A DNA stretch of 64,000 nucleotides from Amoebophrya sp. A120 (Eukaryota; Sar; Dinophyceae; Syndiniales; Amoebophryaceae), in assembly GCA_905178155.1 (NCBI GenBank), contig CAJINV010000021.1, positions 607,530 through 671,529 of the forward strand, read 5' to 3'. A model generated the notes under the pieces. The model did no database searches. It was not told where the DNA came from and saw nothing but the letters and a program-made list of their open reading frames with translations. This document shows, piece after piece, positions 20,839 through 35,500 of this stretch; position 1 is the first letter of the stretch, and each line of letters begins with the position of its first letter. The translations under genes and the position numbers were made by a program.

Positions 20839-23800
20839 TCAGAGGAGCGGAAGATTTTTCCGCTTATAAATTTTATACGCCTTGACTGTCGCCGGTTTAT
20901 TTCCCGATTTATTCTCCACCGCGGAGTCTACTTCATCAATACTGCCCGTCTGCGCTGCCGGAGCTGGTGGTGCCGTGCGTCCTCCTGCGCAGGTAGAAGT
21001 GGCCTCTACTTTCATCTTGTCTCCAGCACCAGTTGTCGCGGCGACCTCCTCGCTCCCAAGTAGGGGCCCGCCAGGCTTCTTGGATCCACCCGGAACTGCC
21101 TTAGCCTTACTGACCGCTTGGCCGACCGGTAGCTGCTCCTGCACTTTATTATGCACGTCCGGCGACGACGTCGACGCCGTGTTGTTGGTCTTTCCCAGCA
21201 TCGGAGCGGCCGCGGAAACCTTTGCTGTGTGCTTCGGCACGTGTTTCGCGTGAGCAGGCGGCGAAGCCTTCTGCTGTTCCACTACTGCTGGCGTCGACGT
21301 CGTGCAGGTCGTGGTTTTGTCATCCTTACTCAAGTCCGGAGTCGTCAACGGTGGAATATTCTTGTCCACTGGTAGTTGCTTTCCAACGGTGGAAGATTTC
21401 GACTTATCCTCCTCCGGAAGCTTGGTCAGGGTAGAAGAGGTGGCTGGAAGGTTCGAGACAAGTTGTCCACCAGCTATCGTTTGAATTTGATTTTTACCCG
21501 ACTCGGGGTCTGCGCCTGGAGATTTCGCTTTGTCTTTGTTCTCCAACACATCCACAGGTGCCGCAGAAGTACTACCCACTTTAAGATTTTCAGCGCCGGC
21601 ACTAGAAGCACCAGGACCAGACTGCAGCTTGTTCTCCGTCAGAGCTGTATTAAGCTTGATGTCCTTCTCTTTCCCATCATCTGTTTTCGATACCAAGGCC
21701 GGCGAAGCGGCTGCCGTCGCGCCGCCTTTCGCTGCTCTGCTGCTTGGGAGCGGCACCAAACCTCCTCCAAACGCCATCTTCATGGGCGGGACCACGTGCG
21801 CAGATTGTTGTAGAGGATTCACCTGCGGTGTCTGAATGTTCGCCCAGTGCTGTTCTTCGTCCTCGAGTTTCGTAGCATCCGACTTTTCTCCCATATTACA
21901 GGGCTTCGCAAGACTGGAAAGACAAAGGCTACCGCTCTTCGAAGCAGCGGCCGCAGCCATGTTGGTCGTGCCTGCTGGTTTCTTACTCGCACTTTTGGTC
22001 AGCGTGTTGCTTGTTGATGCTCCGAGTTGTAGTTGCTTCGCCTGCTCACCGTCGTCCCGGGAGGCGAAAGTCGTGCTGTCAAGTGTAACTGTAGTAGTTT
22101 TCGCTTTTTCATCGTCCTTGTCTGCGGAAGGTTTCTTGTCCTCGGTGGTCTGCGCATTACCTGCTCCGGGTTGCTCCGTATTAGTTACGGGCTTCTTCGG
22201 AGGTGGGGCCGTACGAACAGACGTAGTAGAGGGGCCTTGTTCATTCTGCTTGTTCGTTGGGCTTGGGGCCTCCGTGCTCGGCTTCGCGTCGAAGACCACT
22301 GCTTCATTCTTTTGTTCCGCTTTGGCATTTTTAATATCGTTCTTGCTGGCTGCAATGGCAGTGCTCGTTGAGCCAGCGCTTGAACTAGCTGGAGGAACAG
22401 GAAGGGGCTCGGGCTTCTCGATCACAATTTTAGTGCCATCAGGGCCCAAAGGCGCTTCCGGTTCTTTCGAACAAGCGGTCTTCTTGTCTTCACCAGTACT
22501 AGCTGCCCGGGGCGCAGATCCTGCGGAAGTAGATTGCAGTTCCGCTACAGCAGCAGCGTTTCTCCCCTGCGACTCCCTGTCAGCAACCGCCTCTGCAGTT
22601 CCGACTTCCTTCTTCGCCACCACGGGTACTGCGAATGGAGCAAGTCCAGTTGCTGTTGCACTAAGTCCGGTAACAACTGGTGACTTTTTCTCGTCTTGAT
22701 GCTGTTTAATATCGTGGTCCTCTTTGGTTTTCTTGACTAGTGGTTGAAGCGCATTTGGATTCGCATTTGCGGCTTCTGTGGGTTGTACTCTTTTGTTGGT
22801 GCTGTCGCTGTTCAAAGCACTATGAATTACAGATGGAGGTGATGGCACCTTCTGCTTGTCGATCGCACCTGTCTGCAGCAGCTGAGGGCCTTGTTGAACA
22901 GGACCTGCTGCCACCAGCGGCGCTGGCGCAACTGCTTTTGGTCGTGTTCCTCCTTGCAGCACCTGCTGCTGCTCCTTCTGTAGTTTATTCTGTTGCTCGG
23001 TTATTTTCGCTGCGTTGAGATTCTTGACTGCGTTTGCTGCAACGCACGCTCCAGAAGTCGCTACTGCACCAACGGTCATCTTCGCACTTGTGAGCGCGGT
23101 TTTATTTTCACCGGGAGCAGGCGCCGGACCAAAGACAGGTGCAGGTGACGGACCTCCCACGACAGGCGCAGGCGCCGTGACAACTACCCCAGGAGCGGGA
23201 GGCGCCGGAACGACCACTGGACCAGCCGCGTTCATTCCAATCTTGCCTTTTCCGCCAATGCCAATAGACGCGCTAAGGTTGACTATATTGCCGACGGAAA
23301 CCAAAGGGCGTGCACTAGTCGATGCAGCAGGTGCGAGTGTGGGTTTTTTTCCTGCAGAGCTGGCGATTTTGCTCGAGATAAATTGGTCAGCCGAGGGCGA
23401 GGAATCGTCGTCGCTCGAAGAAGAACCCGACGCACTATGCAAAAGAAAAAACCGCAGACGCGGCACTGCGACTCTCATGTTGCAAGAGCACGTCGCTGAA
23501 GCTGCATCATTGGGAGCTCCATCATTCGAAAAAAATACAGTAGCAGAGACAGTGACAGCTCCAGTTCTCCTCCTTCACTGGTGTAGAAAATGTAATCATG
23601 CGGCGCGTTACTGTTGTTCCCGAAAGAAGAAAGAAAGTAAGTAAGCGCGCTGACAACAGCAACAGAGGCAACGAGGACTACCTTTCTTGTGCATGTGGTG
23701 ATCATTACAGAATCCAAAGCTGTAGCAGAAATAGTAGTAGAAGAGCCATAATTATAAACTAGCTCCTGCCCACGCCCACCTCTCATGCTCATGCGAAGCA

Positions 23801-26140
23801 GCCGCGGTGCATTGTCGACGGTAATCACAAAGGGTCTTTGCTGCCATATGAGTCGCTACCGGCCTTGTCCGCATTCTGAGGCTGTGGGCCTTGCATCAGA
23901 GCCGGAGCTTGATTTTGTCGAGGTCCTTGTTCGGTCATCGGTGGCGGAGCAGAAATGGTTGCTTTTTGCGCAGCAGGTGCAGTTATGCTGTTGTTCTGCT
24001 GCGTACCAACTGCAGCTCCGGGACCCAGACCCAGTGGAGCTGCTTTAGCAAAGTGTGGCTGACCCATTCCGCCGGTTTGTTGGCCCCCGCCGTGGGTCTT
24101 GTTCTGGGCCACCTGTTTCTGTGCGCCGGCAGCTTCACCGTCGCTTTCAGACGATGAAATCAAGTCCTCATCGCGGTCGGGATTGTCATTTCGCGAGGCC
24201 CGGGCACGGTTCGAAGTACCAGTCGGCTGGTTGGTGGAATTTCTCACCGCCGGATTATTATTCGTCTCCTGACCTCCAGTTGAGGACGACATTCCAATAT
24301 CGTTCTTCCCTGTAGAGCCGCGCCCAGCATCAGGGGACCGCGATTTGTCATTTTGGTTGGTCTTGGCGGCAATTGAGGATCGACCCCCTCCTTTTCGTTC
24401 GCGGGAGTCGGTGATAATGCGGGCCTTCCGATCGGCGCGCACGGATCGCGCTCGTGTCATCTGCCGTGGCGCATCTAGCCATTGCTTTCCGCTTCCCTTA
24501 TTCAATACGCCATCTTTCTTGCTTCCCGGGACAAAAGCAGGCCGCTGGAGAACGTCCGACCCAACATCGGATCCCGCCTGCTGTCCGTCTCCATCGGCTT
24601 TACTCAGACTGTTTGGCGAGCCCCGCAACTTCTGTCGGCACTGCGCTCGGGTCCGCAGCGCTACCGCCCTGGTGCCGAAAGTACAGCCATCAGCCCGCTC
24701 TTTATCCTTCCGTGCCTGTTGCGCGGCATGATCTTCCGCGGCTGGTGCACTAGAAGATCCCACTCGTGGCAACACCGGTGGTCCGACGTGGGGATTTTGG
24801 TACTCCCCGGGCGCACCTCCGCTGGCGGCGTTGGCTTGGGGCTGTTGCGCAACATCAAATCCTACGTTTGCATCTTGCTGCGAAGCGGTGGTACTAGTAG
24901 GAGCATCAATACCACCTGTTGAAGTAGCGCTTGTCGCCGGAAAAACGCGACCAGCACCAGCACCGACGGCGCTCTGTTTATTCAAGGTAGCTACTGCGGC
25001 GTCCATCGCTGCCTCGGCTTCTTTTCCATCGTCATCTGAGGACGAAGAATCGTCCGAAGACGAAGAACTGGACGATGAGCTGCCGTTCATCTCCTCCACT
25101 TTCTGTCCACGGCCCTTGTTGGTTTCATCCGCCGCGACGGGTGCGCTTTCGCCAAAATTTCCCGGTCCTCGCGTTCCTGTACCGTCTTTCGGCGATGCTC
25201 CACGACTCCTGCTTCCGCTTTGGCTTTCACCGACGGGGCTGTCCTTGGGGGACGACCCCTCAGCTTTGTCTTCTTCCTCGATAACGAAAGTCCGCACCGG
25301 CTTCCCATTTTTGTCGAGCCTGCCGTTGGAATTTTTACGAGGACCAACGTTGTTCCTGTTGGGCCCTGCGCGTCGACCACGACTTGTGCTCCGTCGTTTG
25401 GAACAGCGACCTTGAGAATCACTGGAGCGATCACGAGAGCATGCCGCATCTGGTCCTCGCCGTTGTTCACCGCATTCTCCGCGCCTCTGCGCAGGAGCGC
25501 CCTTGACATGGTCACGCCCACCTACGCGTCCAGGAGAAGACTTCCCATCGCGGCGGCGATCTCGCTCTCGACTCATGCGCCGTGGTCCACCGTTACGCTC
25601 CTGGTTAGAAGAAGTATTTTGATTGCTATTGAAGCGACCTCCACCTCTTCCAGGACGAGAATTGGACCTCTTCTTGTTCCTTGGACTCGCCGCGACGTCC
25701 CTCCCGCCCCCTCTGAGATCCTTGCGATGATCTCGTGCGCGGCTATTTTCACCGGGCGGGGGAGACTTTGACTGAGTTCTCTGATTCATCATGCGATCAC
25801 GAAAGCCACCACGCGGTCCTCCGTCATTGCGCATTTGTACATCGTGGTCCCGGGACCTGTTGCTGCGATTAAAAGTATTTTTGTGCTCCATGTTGGTTCC
25901 TCCCCCGGCCCGTCGATCCCGAGAGTCCGCCTTGTTGTTGCGCTGGTCCTGATTTCGGCCGCCGCGATCGCGACCACCACGAGCATTTTGTGACAACATG
26001 CCGTTTTGTTTATTCGCGCCCCGATCTCGGGACGAAGTAGCGCGCGGACTGCGACTCCGGCTGCGCCGCGGCGGGGCGGCCAAAGTTTTACGATGTCCAC
26101 CTCCTTGGCGGCGCTGCTGGTGGTGCGCGCCGTGGTTCAT
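20839..26140 (-). CDS. Large disordered RS/RGG-type protein
   Basis: Two long open blocks, 26140-23829 and 23434-20839, join through a GT-AG intron (23435-23828; acceptor after a TTTTTTCTTTTGCATAG pyrimidine tract) to give 1,635 residues. The first half is rich in Arg, Ser, Asp, Gly and Asn (RRSRSRSPRATSSRDRGANK, GRGGGRF, DRRRDGKSSPGR). The second half is Ala/Pro/Thr/Lys-rich and low complexity. No folded domain is recognisable. It resembles splicing-factor-like RS proteins in composition only. A hydrophobic open frame at 23475-23828 lies inside the intron and is probably accidental. No introner is present. The protein could extend downstream into the Gly/Asn-rich gene or upstream into the next gene; I kept them apart because each has its own stop. 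Confidence 0.6.
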
Positions 26141-26358
26141 CTTCTTGCCCCGCTGTTGTACCCCGGAAGCAAAGTATCACGACAGAGACAAAACCATATC
26201 ACAAAAAACTATGCGGAAAATAAAGCTGTCATCGGCCGCCCCGGCGGAACGGCAGTAAGCTGTTTCTGGTGTGTGCAGGGGCTGGCTTATAATTTCAACA
26301 CTCTGTTATTATTCATAGACACTTAGAGTGAGATTTATTACCATTACCTTTGCATAAT

Positions 26359-28441
26359 TTACGAATGTGATTTTAGGTTTTTTCTGTTGGGTACAATGTT
26401 GCGTTGGTTTTGACCACGCTGGTGTTGCAAATCGTTGTTGCGGCCACGGAACCTCTGTGCGCCCCGCGGGGGCCCTCGGCCAAAAGTGGCTACTCGAAAG
26501 GGTCGCGGAATCACGCTTGCCTCGGCCTCGCCAAAGTCTTGGCTGATGCCGAGACTGCTGCTCCGACTGTGGTGGTCATCTTTGTTCTCAACGTGCTCCC
26601 GGTGTTCATCGTCGTCAGATCTCCGTTGTTCTTCTCCACCTTCACGGCTATCATCGTCGTCGCTGTGCTGGCCCCCGGCCCGGCGCCGGTCATGATCCTT
26701 CTCGAAATCCACTTTTCGCATCTTGTTCCGGCGCTTGGCGCCGTCGGTACTTCCCGCCCCGTAGTAGTCTTCCACCGAAGGAGAAGACTCCCCCCTACCT
26801 GCAGGAGACGACCGCTTGTTTTTCGCATCAAACGGAGAAAAATGGGCTGCCGAATGTCTCCTCGTGTTCATATTCTTATCGCGGTCCTCCGAGTGCGAGT
26901 TGTGGCCGTCCTTGTTTGCACCGACGACGATCTGCACTTTCTTCTTTGTCCCGTTGCCCCGATTTTTCGGAGGAATGGCATCAACATCAGAAGATTCGGT
27001 GTCGTTGTTGTTGGTCCTGCTCCTCCTTGGGAAAGGCGACCCGCGCCTCCGATTGTTCTGCTGTTCACCTTGATCATGTCCCTCTGCCGCACGCTGATTT
27101 TCCGGCTTCTTCAGAATGCTGGTTTTATTTTTTGTGCCCCCGCCGCCGCGGTCAAGATGATGATCTACTTTATGATCTTCATCATCTTTCTTATCCTCGT
27201 CGTGCTCACTTTCCTCGGAAGAAGAGAGACTCTGATTCTCGCTTGAATTATCCTCGGAAACAGAGCGGTTCGCGTCATCTTGTTCTGGCGCCCCCTTCTT
27301 GTTCTGTTCCTCGTTTACGTGGTCAGCCTCATCCTTCGCGTCCGCCAGCGCAGGCTGATCGACCGGTGCTGAAGCTTCGGCGGCCTTTTTTGCTGAGCCC
27401 GCGATCTCTTGGGAATTCTCTTGAGCGACCTCCTGAGCAGCTCCATTTTTCATCTTCTGCGCTGCATCATCATCCTCGGCGTCGGATGGGCCGGCGCTTT
27501 CCCCAACGTTGGTCTGTTTTGTAGTAGTCTTCGCGACTCCATCTTCCACGGACGAATGCGGTGGAGTTACCGTCACAGGACTGTTTAGAGTTGTTTATCT
27601 TTGTGTGTGTAGAAGTCCTAGCTGCTGCCAATGCAATTTATTTTCATTCGATTCTTCAAAATCAAAATGTTGAAAGTCATGAAATAGAAATCGATTCTCT
27701 GTGGCATTGCCTACTTCGTTGCAGCAACCAGAGACATCAAGAAAAAAAATTTGATTACACGACAATCCACCTCCGACGTAATAATGCAAATCAAAATGTT
27801 TTCTTGAAATTGAAAAGAGCTGTACTTAGCTGGTTTTGGTTTTTGAAAAATCCGCTGAATATTGAAATTGGAGATAGACTCAAAATAATGAAAACGAACC
27901 TGCTCTGTTGGAACTGCGCGGCCGTGTGTTTTTTGTTCGCAGATGCTGCCGGTTCTGCTTGTTCCACAACGCCGACGCTTTCCTGCTTGTTCTGGGCAAG
28001 AACCTCCTCGTGGGGCGCCTCAGACAACAAGACTGGAGTGATAAATTGCGTGGCCGCAAGGGACGTCGAGCCTGTACTCGCTGCAGCAGCAACCGGGATC
28101 GGAGCTCCGGAAGCAGGAGTGCCTGCAGTCGAAGAGGCCAACACCGGCTGAAAAGTGGACGACTGCGCAACTGGCGTGGCCGCCGTAGTAGTCGAGGAAC
28201 AAGCGGCCGCGCCGCCGGCTCCACCTAGTTGATGGACACCTTGATGCTGGGTTGTAGTAGGTTGCTGCAACTCTACCTTCAACAGCTCGTCGATCACCGC
28301 GACTCGTTGGTTACCCAACGAAATTTTCTGGTCCTTGAGTTCCTCGAGAAACTTAATTTTCTGGTCCTTGAGTTCCTCGAGAAACTTGTCCTGCGAATTG
28401 ATCGCGAGCAGCTTCTGCTCCAACAATTTTTTCACGTCCAT
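26359..28441 (-). CDS. Coiled-coil N-terminus, acidic disordered protein
   Basis: Exons 28441-27900 and 27580-26359, joined by a GT-AG intron (27581-27899), give 1764 nt, 587 residues. It starts MDVKKLLEQKLLAINSQDKF and has two tandem copies of KFLEELKDQKI-like heptads, so a short coiled coil is likely. The middle is Ala/Thr/Pro-rich. The rest is a highly charged Asp/Glu/Lys/Ser sequence with SSSEESEHDEDKKDDEDHK and later Arg/Gly-rich GRGPPRGAQRFRGRNN. No family is recognised. It lies 218 bp upstream of the next minus-strand gene. Confidence 0.65.
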
Positions 28442-29535
28442 CTTGTCCTCCTATCTTTATCTATACCCAATACACGACTTGCACAGAGTTGTTGTCAACA
28501 ACCGTTCAGTGTCGAAAGACGACCGACGAAACAAGAAATCATCTTCATACTTGTTTACAGATTGTAGTCACGAAAGGCAAAAGTAGACCGAATACAACTT
28601 TTTTCTACTTACTTAAATGTGTACAATAGCTACTGGAGAGCCAACACATTTAGGTCAACATCAACGGGTGTTCAACAGAAAATGAGACTCTTGTGGGTGC
28701 AAAATTCTCAGCCCAACATTTTTTCTATTTTTGCTTTGAACATGATAACGGGTTGGTTCATCGTTTGTTGTTGAGATACAGGTTCGTTACTCTTCAGATT
28801 TCGAAATTATACGAAAAAATTGGGTGAATAAAAGTTGTTCGTACTACGGGCGAGTAGGAAGGTAAAAATAAATACACCGGTAGCTAGGGCACATCCAGAA
28901 AATCGAAATCATGTCGAATGTTGACGGCGGCAAGATCATGTAGTTGCTCCATGCTCGACTGAAATAGGAAAAAACTTCTTCACACAATTATACTAAACTT
29001 AAAAGTGGCATCTTTTCTCTTTCCTATTCCTCGTTGATGTTGGTGAGACTGAAATTAATTATCCATTTCTTTGCGCTGCGTTTTACGCGAATAAGAGTGA
29101 AAAGCGTGGACGCATTCTTGAGAGGCAAACACAAACTCGACGCTGAGCTAGAGCTTTTTTGGGTTCTTATATCTTTGGAGCGGTTGTTCTTTTCCATTCA
29201 CCGGAGAGAGAGAGAGAGCATCAGCAGGCTGCTACTTGTGATTGACTCTCGTCCGCAATTTTTTGAAACAGGCGCCTCGCTGCCGACGTGGCGCTCTAGT
29301 AGGAGGCAATACGCGTTCTTTTTTATCAAGCTTGCAACGTACGCGTTTGCTTTTCTAAAAAAAAAAGGCGAGCCCTTCAAGAGTACACCAACACCTATTA
29401 TTAATTACGTCAACTTCTTACAAAAATTTGAGTTTCGCTATCACTTGTGCGGTTTTTCTGCCCCAAAATAAAGGCACAATCCACAAACGGGACGGCGCTT
29501 GTATTTGATCTTCAGAAGGGTACTATTATCTGTAT
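28442..29535. other. Intergenic, between host gene and LINE
   Basis: This covers the presumed promoter side of the coiled-coil gene and spacer up to the LINE tail. A plus-strand frame at 29034-29471 is open but has no recognisable features. Confidence 0.45.
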
Positions 29536-32500
29536 ATCATCATCATCATCATTTATCCTGCACTAGGGGGGGACGTGCGGAGGGGTTGGGGTTCGAGTTC
29601 GTTTCAAGCTGCATCTCGGGGTTTTGTCACTGCAGCTTCGCACATCGTGGCTCGTCGTGTACTAAGACTACCAATTTATCGAACTCCTCAACTCTCCGCA
29701 ACGTCACTAGTGTCGTTCTCATCTTCTTCTTCAAGAATCGGATCGCATTTCAAATCGAGCTTTCTTTGCGCGCAGCACTTCTTTTCGTGCGTCTTCATGC
29801 GTCGGGACGCACCAACTTTCTTCTGGAAATCGCGCGGCCAAGATATCGAGTGCGTCGCGCAGTGCGGACAAATCAGCTGTCGGGCGCTAAACTTCGACGC
29901 CTCTGCCCCGTTGAGAAACCGCTGCGGAGGAAGCACAAAGCGCTGCGATGGCTTGTATTTCGACAGAATACACTGGCCCGACCTCCCATACGCGAATTCC
30001 TCGGCCGGTGTGTAGGACCCATCGCGTTCCGCGACGATGCGGACGAAGTCGTCTTCCTGGTGCAACTTGAGGTGGGCACGCAGGGCCCGCAAAGATCCAC
30101 CAAGCGCCGCCGCGCACTGGTTGCACCACAGGGCGCCTATTCCGTCCTTGCAAGCAGTGTAGATTCCGCCCGAGTTCCGCACAAGCTCGTCCGTCTGCCG
30201 CTCCGAAATTTCGCCCTTCAGTACCGTCTGTTTCGCACGCAGCTCCGCCAAGCTCGGAGTCACTTTGAGGGTCGCCCGCTTGCTGCCGACCCGTGCCCGA
30301 TCGCCGTACGCCGCATCAAACTCCTCACGCGAAATTCCGTTTTTCTTCAAAAGCCGCTCATATGCAACTAAAACGCGCGGCTGCGAAAGTGCGTCACGCC
30401 AGGACGCGAAAAACCAATGCTGCATCGTGGCATCGATATACCACGACCTCGTACGCAGGAACCAATCCCTGCGAGTCTCCGAAACTGCAAACCCGGCAAG
30501 CTCCTGGACTGGAATTCGTGCGGCCGCGCACGCCTCAATGAAAGACTCGTACACAGATGGTAGTCGCGATGGGCGTCGTGGCAGGAGGAACATCTCGGGA
30601 TTGCGATCCGGGGTCGCGTTGGGGTCCACAGCACTGATAATAAAACGGCCGAAAAACGCCTTGCGCGGCAAATAGTCCCGGTCGCGCCGCAACAGATGCC
30701 CCCCGTGTGACAGCCTAGAATAACCTATCTCCGCGGAGATCGGCGCAACGCCGATGTGCTCCCGCAGGTCGCCGTGTGAAACTTTCATGACCTCCATCTG
30801 GGGCAGGGACAGATTGAACAACCGCCGAAGGATCGCGTTGTCAGCAGCAGTGAGGTCGCTGAGCTCCTGCGCCGAAAAAGACCGGCCGTTCGCCCCATAC
30901 AACATTGTACCGCGGACCAGAGCAACTACCACCGCTCGTCTGTGCCATTTATTCAATTCCCCAAACCCGACCAAGTGCCGCTGAGCACCGTAGAAAGCTT
31001 TCCATGATCTGCTGATGCGATTCCGTGTGTCTTTGGTGTCGTCGAGCGAAACGCCCAAAAACCCGCAGTCCAGCTGGTCCAACTGCCCCTCGATGCGCTT
31101 GTCCACATTTTCCTCCATGCGGGCAGAGGCTAACACGTTCAAACAGGAATCCACCACCGAGCGGTCCACCACCCCGGAGACCGATTCACCAAACGAGTTG
31201 GTATCATCGGCGAACTTCACGGTCCCCAGCCGGGTCTGTCCGCACGACGACTGCTGGGACGGTCGCAGGAGGAACTCCAGCTTCTCCTTCTCGTTGGCCG
31301 CGAAAAAATCCCCAGTGGGGTACTTGAGGAGAACACCAGAACTATCCAGATTCGGCGCAGCGGGGGGGAGTTTACTACGGGCGCGGCGGACTGCGGTCGA
31401 GACCACCGCGTATACCAAACTAAAACAGGACGGTGAGGACGGACACCCCTCTTGCAGGCCAAGGGGTAGACCGAAGTCTACCCCTTCCCGCACCTCCCTA
31501 CAGACGACATCCCGATGGCACGAAGCTAGAGCGGACCACGCCAGGGTGCCGGAGATCCCTAAGGCGGTCACCGTATCCTGCGTCACAGACCAGCAAAGCG
31601 AGGGGAAAGCTTTGCGTAAGTCCAGGCACGAGGCCCAGACCGTACAAAACTGCTCCAAATCGGCGAACTCGGCGGCGTCTTCTTTCAATCGCCTCAGGAG
31701 GACGATAGCGTCGGAGCTGTTGCGCCCGGAAACGAATCCGTAGTTTTCAATGTCCGCCAAATCCTCGTCGAAGATTAATTTCTGCAGCCGCCGCGTCATG
31801 ATGTGCGCCAAAACTTTGCAGAGTGACGGAACCACACTGATTCCCCGGTAGTTGTCCAACGAGTCCCGTCGCCCCCGTTTGTGTAAAAGCGAGACCCTCG
31901 TGCGCCTAAACTTCTCGTCGATGCCCCGAAGGCCGTTCCCCGCCCGCAGCTCCTGCGCGAGCAAGTCCAGAAGCAACTGGGTCAGGTCGTCGTCGAGGGC
32001 GGTAAAAATTTCTTTGCTCCAGGACTGGGAATCGGAACCCGCGCGAACCTCCTTAACCGCCGCCTTCCACTCCTCCAAAGCTATCGGCGCATCTAGCGCC
32101 GCAGCACTCGAGTCTGAGACACGGCCGACGAACTCCGAGGCGTTGAAGGTCGAGCACGGCTGCTGCTTCGCGACGACCTTCTCTACGTAGTGCTTCGACC
32201 AACCCATCGGAGCCGTTGAAGGCCCCCGCGACTTCTTCGTGCTCCCGATGTGCTTCCACAGTGCCCGCACCGTGGCCGGTTTGCTGGTGTCCTGCTGTAG
32301 TGCTGGCGGCGCCTCCTGCTGTCTCACCTTCGCGTGCTTCTTGCATGTCGCCAAGCGGAGACCTCGCTCTTGCGCAGTTTCCAAAACTATTGCTTCTCCT
32401 GATGACATCGCACGTAAAAATGATTCCAGGGTGGTCGGCGTGTTCGCGTGCTGGCTCAACTCGGACTTGACATGCGCGGAGTACGCAGCCACGCAGTCCT

Positions 32501-35500
32501 GGGTAACGGGGGCCACCCCGGCGTAGCCGCCTCCCCGCTGCTTCGAAGGCTGCTCCTCCTCGTGTGCGTCGGGCGGAAGTGTGAGAGTTATGGTCTTCCC
32601 GTAGTGGTCCAAGTCGTGGTGGCAAAACTGCCCATCCTTGCCGGACCGAAGCGTTGTCACGTCCCGAAGGTGCTTGCACACGTTAACGCCGTCGACCCGG
32701 CCCAAGAAACGCCCGCTCGTGATGAAACCGTCGATCTCGGACTCCGAACCCTCTCGGAGGTAAGTGTGCCGCGGCTGCGGCATTTCAAAAAAGGAATCGA
32801 CGTGCCGCATGTTATGCTTGGCCAGGCGGCTGACCAACTCCACCCCTTTGTCGTTTGACCGTTTTCCCGAAGCAAACTTCCCAACCACAAACCCCTCCTG
32901 GTCCGCTCCGATGTGGCAGTTGTAGTCCCCTGCCAGAATGAAGGGGATGTTCCGGCGGTTGGTCTTGCGAAGCAAGGCCCGCGTCCATCGCAGCAGCGGT
33001 CGGTAGAAGTTCGCAGCGCTGGCCTTGGGGCTGTCCGCAGGTCCGTACACCGAGAGGAGGGTCAGACGCCTAAAGAGCCCTACTACTACTCTGTCCCGGA
33101 CGAGAAATCGCTCAGCAAGTGCTTCATCTGTCAAGACCACAAGCTCGTCGAAAATGGGCCCCCCTCGGACCACAATACCCGCCCCGTGACCAATGCAAGC
33201 GATAAAACCCGGCCCCCTGGTGATGAAGGACTTCGTATCTGCCGGCCGATCATGCGCGTCGCCAGGGTCGGAGTCGTCGTCTTTCGCTGCGCCGCCCTTA
33301 TGAAGCCGATCCTGGATAATGTCGCCCGAGATATCTAAAACGCCCTCCAAGCCCGCGGCGGATTTCCCCCAGTTCACCTCAGACAGAGCCAGCACGTTGT
33401 AGTCTTCATCGTCGGGAGCGGAGCGGATTATCTTATCGCGCGCGCGATTGCCAATGATACTCTCGCGGCAGTTCTGCGTCGTGATGCGTATCTGCGTGCC
33501 ACCCGTGGTCGCCGGCTGGGTAAAAACGCCGTAATCCGGACATCGGGGACGGTTAAATGACGCGTGGCTGCGTGGGGGGGTGGTCGGGACAGGAGGGGAA
33601 GAGACGGAATCTAGTTGCGGGGCCGCGCCGCTGGATGAGGACGAAGAAGCCGACGAACTTGCCGCCGCCGCCTGTTCACGTTTGAGTTGCCGCGCTTCAT
33701 GCGCCCGCGACATTACCTCCCGGTAAGATGAACTTACCAGCGCCTCGTACTCTGCAGCCCGATTTGCGCGCGCCTCCGTGAAGCGCAGCCGGTATTTCGA
33801 GACCCGAAAAAGCGCAGTGTCGTCGGGTGGGACCGCAAACACCAGCAGGTGGTCCGAGATGCACAGAACGACTTGGAGCAACCGCGCTCCGAAAGACCCG
33901 GCCGCCCCTAGAAACTTCTTATCTTTCTTTCTGTAACATTTCGTTTTTCGCAGACGATTACTGAACAGATTCCAGCTGAATGTGAGAAACTTGTCGAAAC
34001 AGCACCCGAGGCACGCCGGTACTGCAAGTGAGGTATTCCAAAAAACGCGCAGCGACTTTGCTCCTGCAGTAGCAAACTTGTAGATCTGAAAGATGACGCT
34101 GAAACGGAGCAAGCGGCTCTTTGTCCGCAAACACGCGAGTTGTGAAACGGCGACCGCGATGAGACTGCAGCAGGTCGCGACAAAACAGCTGGTAGTAGAG
34201 ATGTCATCCGAAATGTAGTCGCAATTCGATGTAGAGCAAAATGTCCTTCCGCGATCCGTAAACAACGAGAGCAAAACGTGGTCTGTGGTGTACTTCCATC
34301 CGGAGATGCCGAAAAACGCAGAGAAGAAGAAATTTCCGAGCAGAATGATGGTAAGAAGAAATGTGAGCACCGTGAAGAGAGTCGTCTTGCTTAAGCACCA
34401 GGGCTCGTCGCCGGAACCCCGCCGGCCTCGGGACCACTGGTCGTGCCCCCCGACCCTTTTGCAGCTGTCCGCTTCGCCTTGCTCTCCACCTGCCCAGAGG
34501 GACTGCGGCTCCGTTCCCTTTTCGAAATAGGGGCCCCCGTCGCCGCTGGTGGTTCCTCCTGCGGGTTTGATCCCTCTGCAGCTGATACTGGGCTCATGTC
34601 GCTGACTTCGCTCTGCGGAGAAGCCTGGTCGTCCGGTTCGTCGGTGATCTTGAGCTGTGATGTGCGAAAGAACGTCATCGTCATCACTATCATCATCATC
34701 GTCTTCATTGTCGCTTTCGCTCTCGAATACCGAGAGCGGGAAATACTTCGCGCCGCCAATAGCCCCCTTTTGCAAACCAGGTGCTGGCTGCGGAGGTGTG
34801 CGAAATGCGGATGCCTTCACGGGCGGATCTGTCTGCACCGAGATATTAGAAGACGAAGCAGAAACGCTAGAAGTAGAAACAGCGGCCAACTCAAATACCT
34901 GGTTGATTTCCTGCATCATCAGCGTGAAGTGGTTCGTCATCTTGGTCTGGACGTATGACTTCAGGGTGACAAGTCCTGTTTCGGTTGCTGCGACGCGCTT
35001 CTCTAGCTTCGGCACTTCGGCTACGAGCGTCAACGCAGAGGCCGCGTCCTGTTCTACCGTGCTCAAGCGATCCGCGAATGCCCCGACGTTCTTCTGCAGC
35101 CCTTCGCAGGTCGTCCCGTGAGCAGCAAGTTCCTCCCTCAGCTTGCCAACGAGTTCCTCGAGGTCGGTTATGCGTGAGTTGTTGTATTTTTCGACGCGAG
35201 TCAGCACCTGCGCGTCGATGTAGAATTTGATTTCCTCTTCTGTCATGGCCGGTTCCTGCTGTGCCGATCCGCGATGCTGTCCTGATCCCTGGAGAGCCGG
35301 AAAGTCGTCCACCTGCATGCTGAAACCTCGCTGCCCCTCCGCAGGCAGGCCGTTGTTGTACCATGGAGCAGCACTGGTCGAGCCGCTGCCACTCCCCGTC
35401 ACCAGCGGGTTTCCGTCCCGAGTAACAGCGATGATGTCGCGCGCTATCCATGACCTGCTGCCCGTGCTCGGGCGCGTATACTCGTCGATCTGAAACAAGA

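Noticed and set aside
21836-22699. Long plus-strand frames opposite the disordered genes
   Set aside because: They mirror the low-complexity minus-strand coding sequence and have Ser/Phe/Leu-rich antisense composition.
23475-23828. Hydrophobic 117-codon minus-strand frame
   Set aside because: It lies inside a GT-AG intron whose removal keeps the flanking long frames in phase, so it is probably intron sequence.
29034-29471. 145-codon plus-strand frame
   Set aside because: It is on the opposite strand to all host genes, A/T-rich, with no homology signal or introner. Probably chance.
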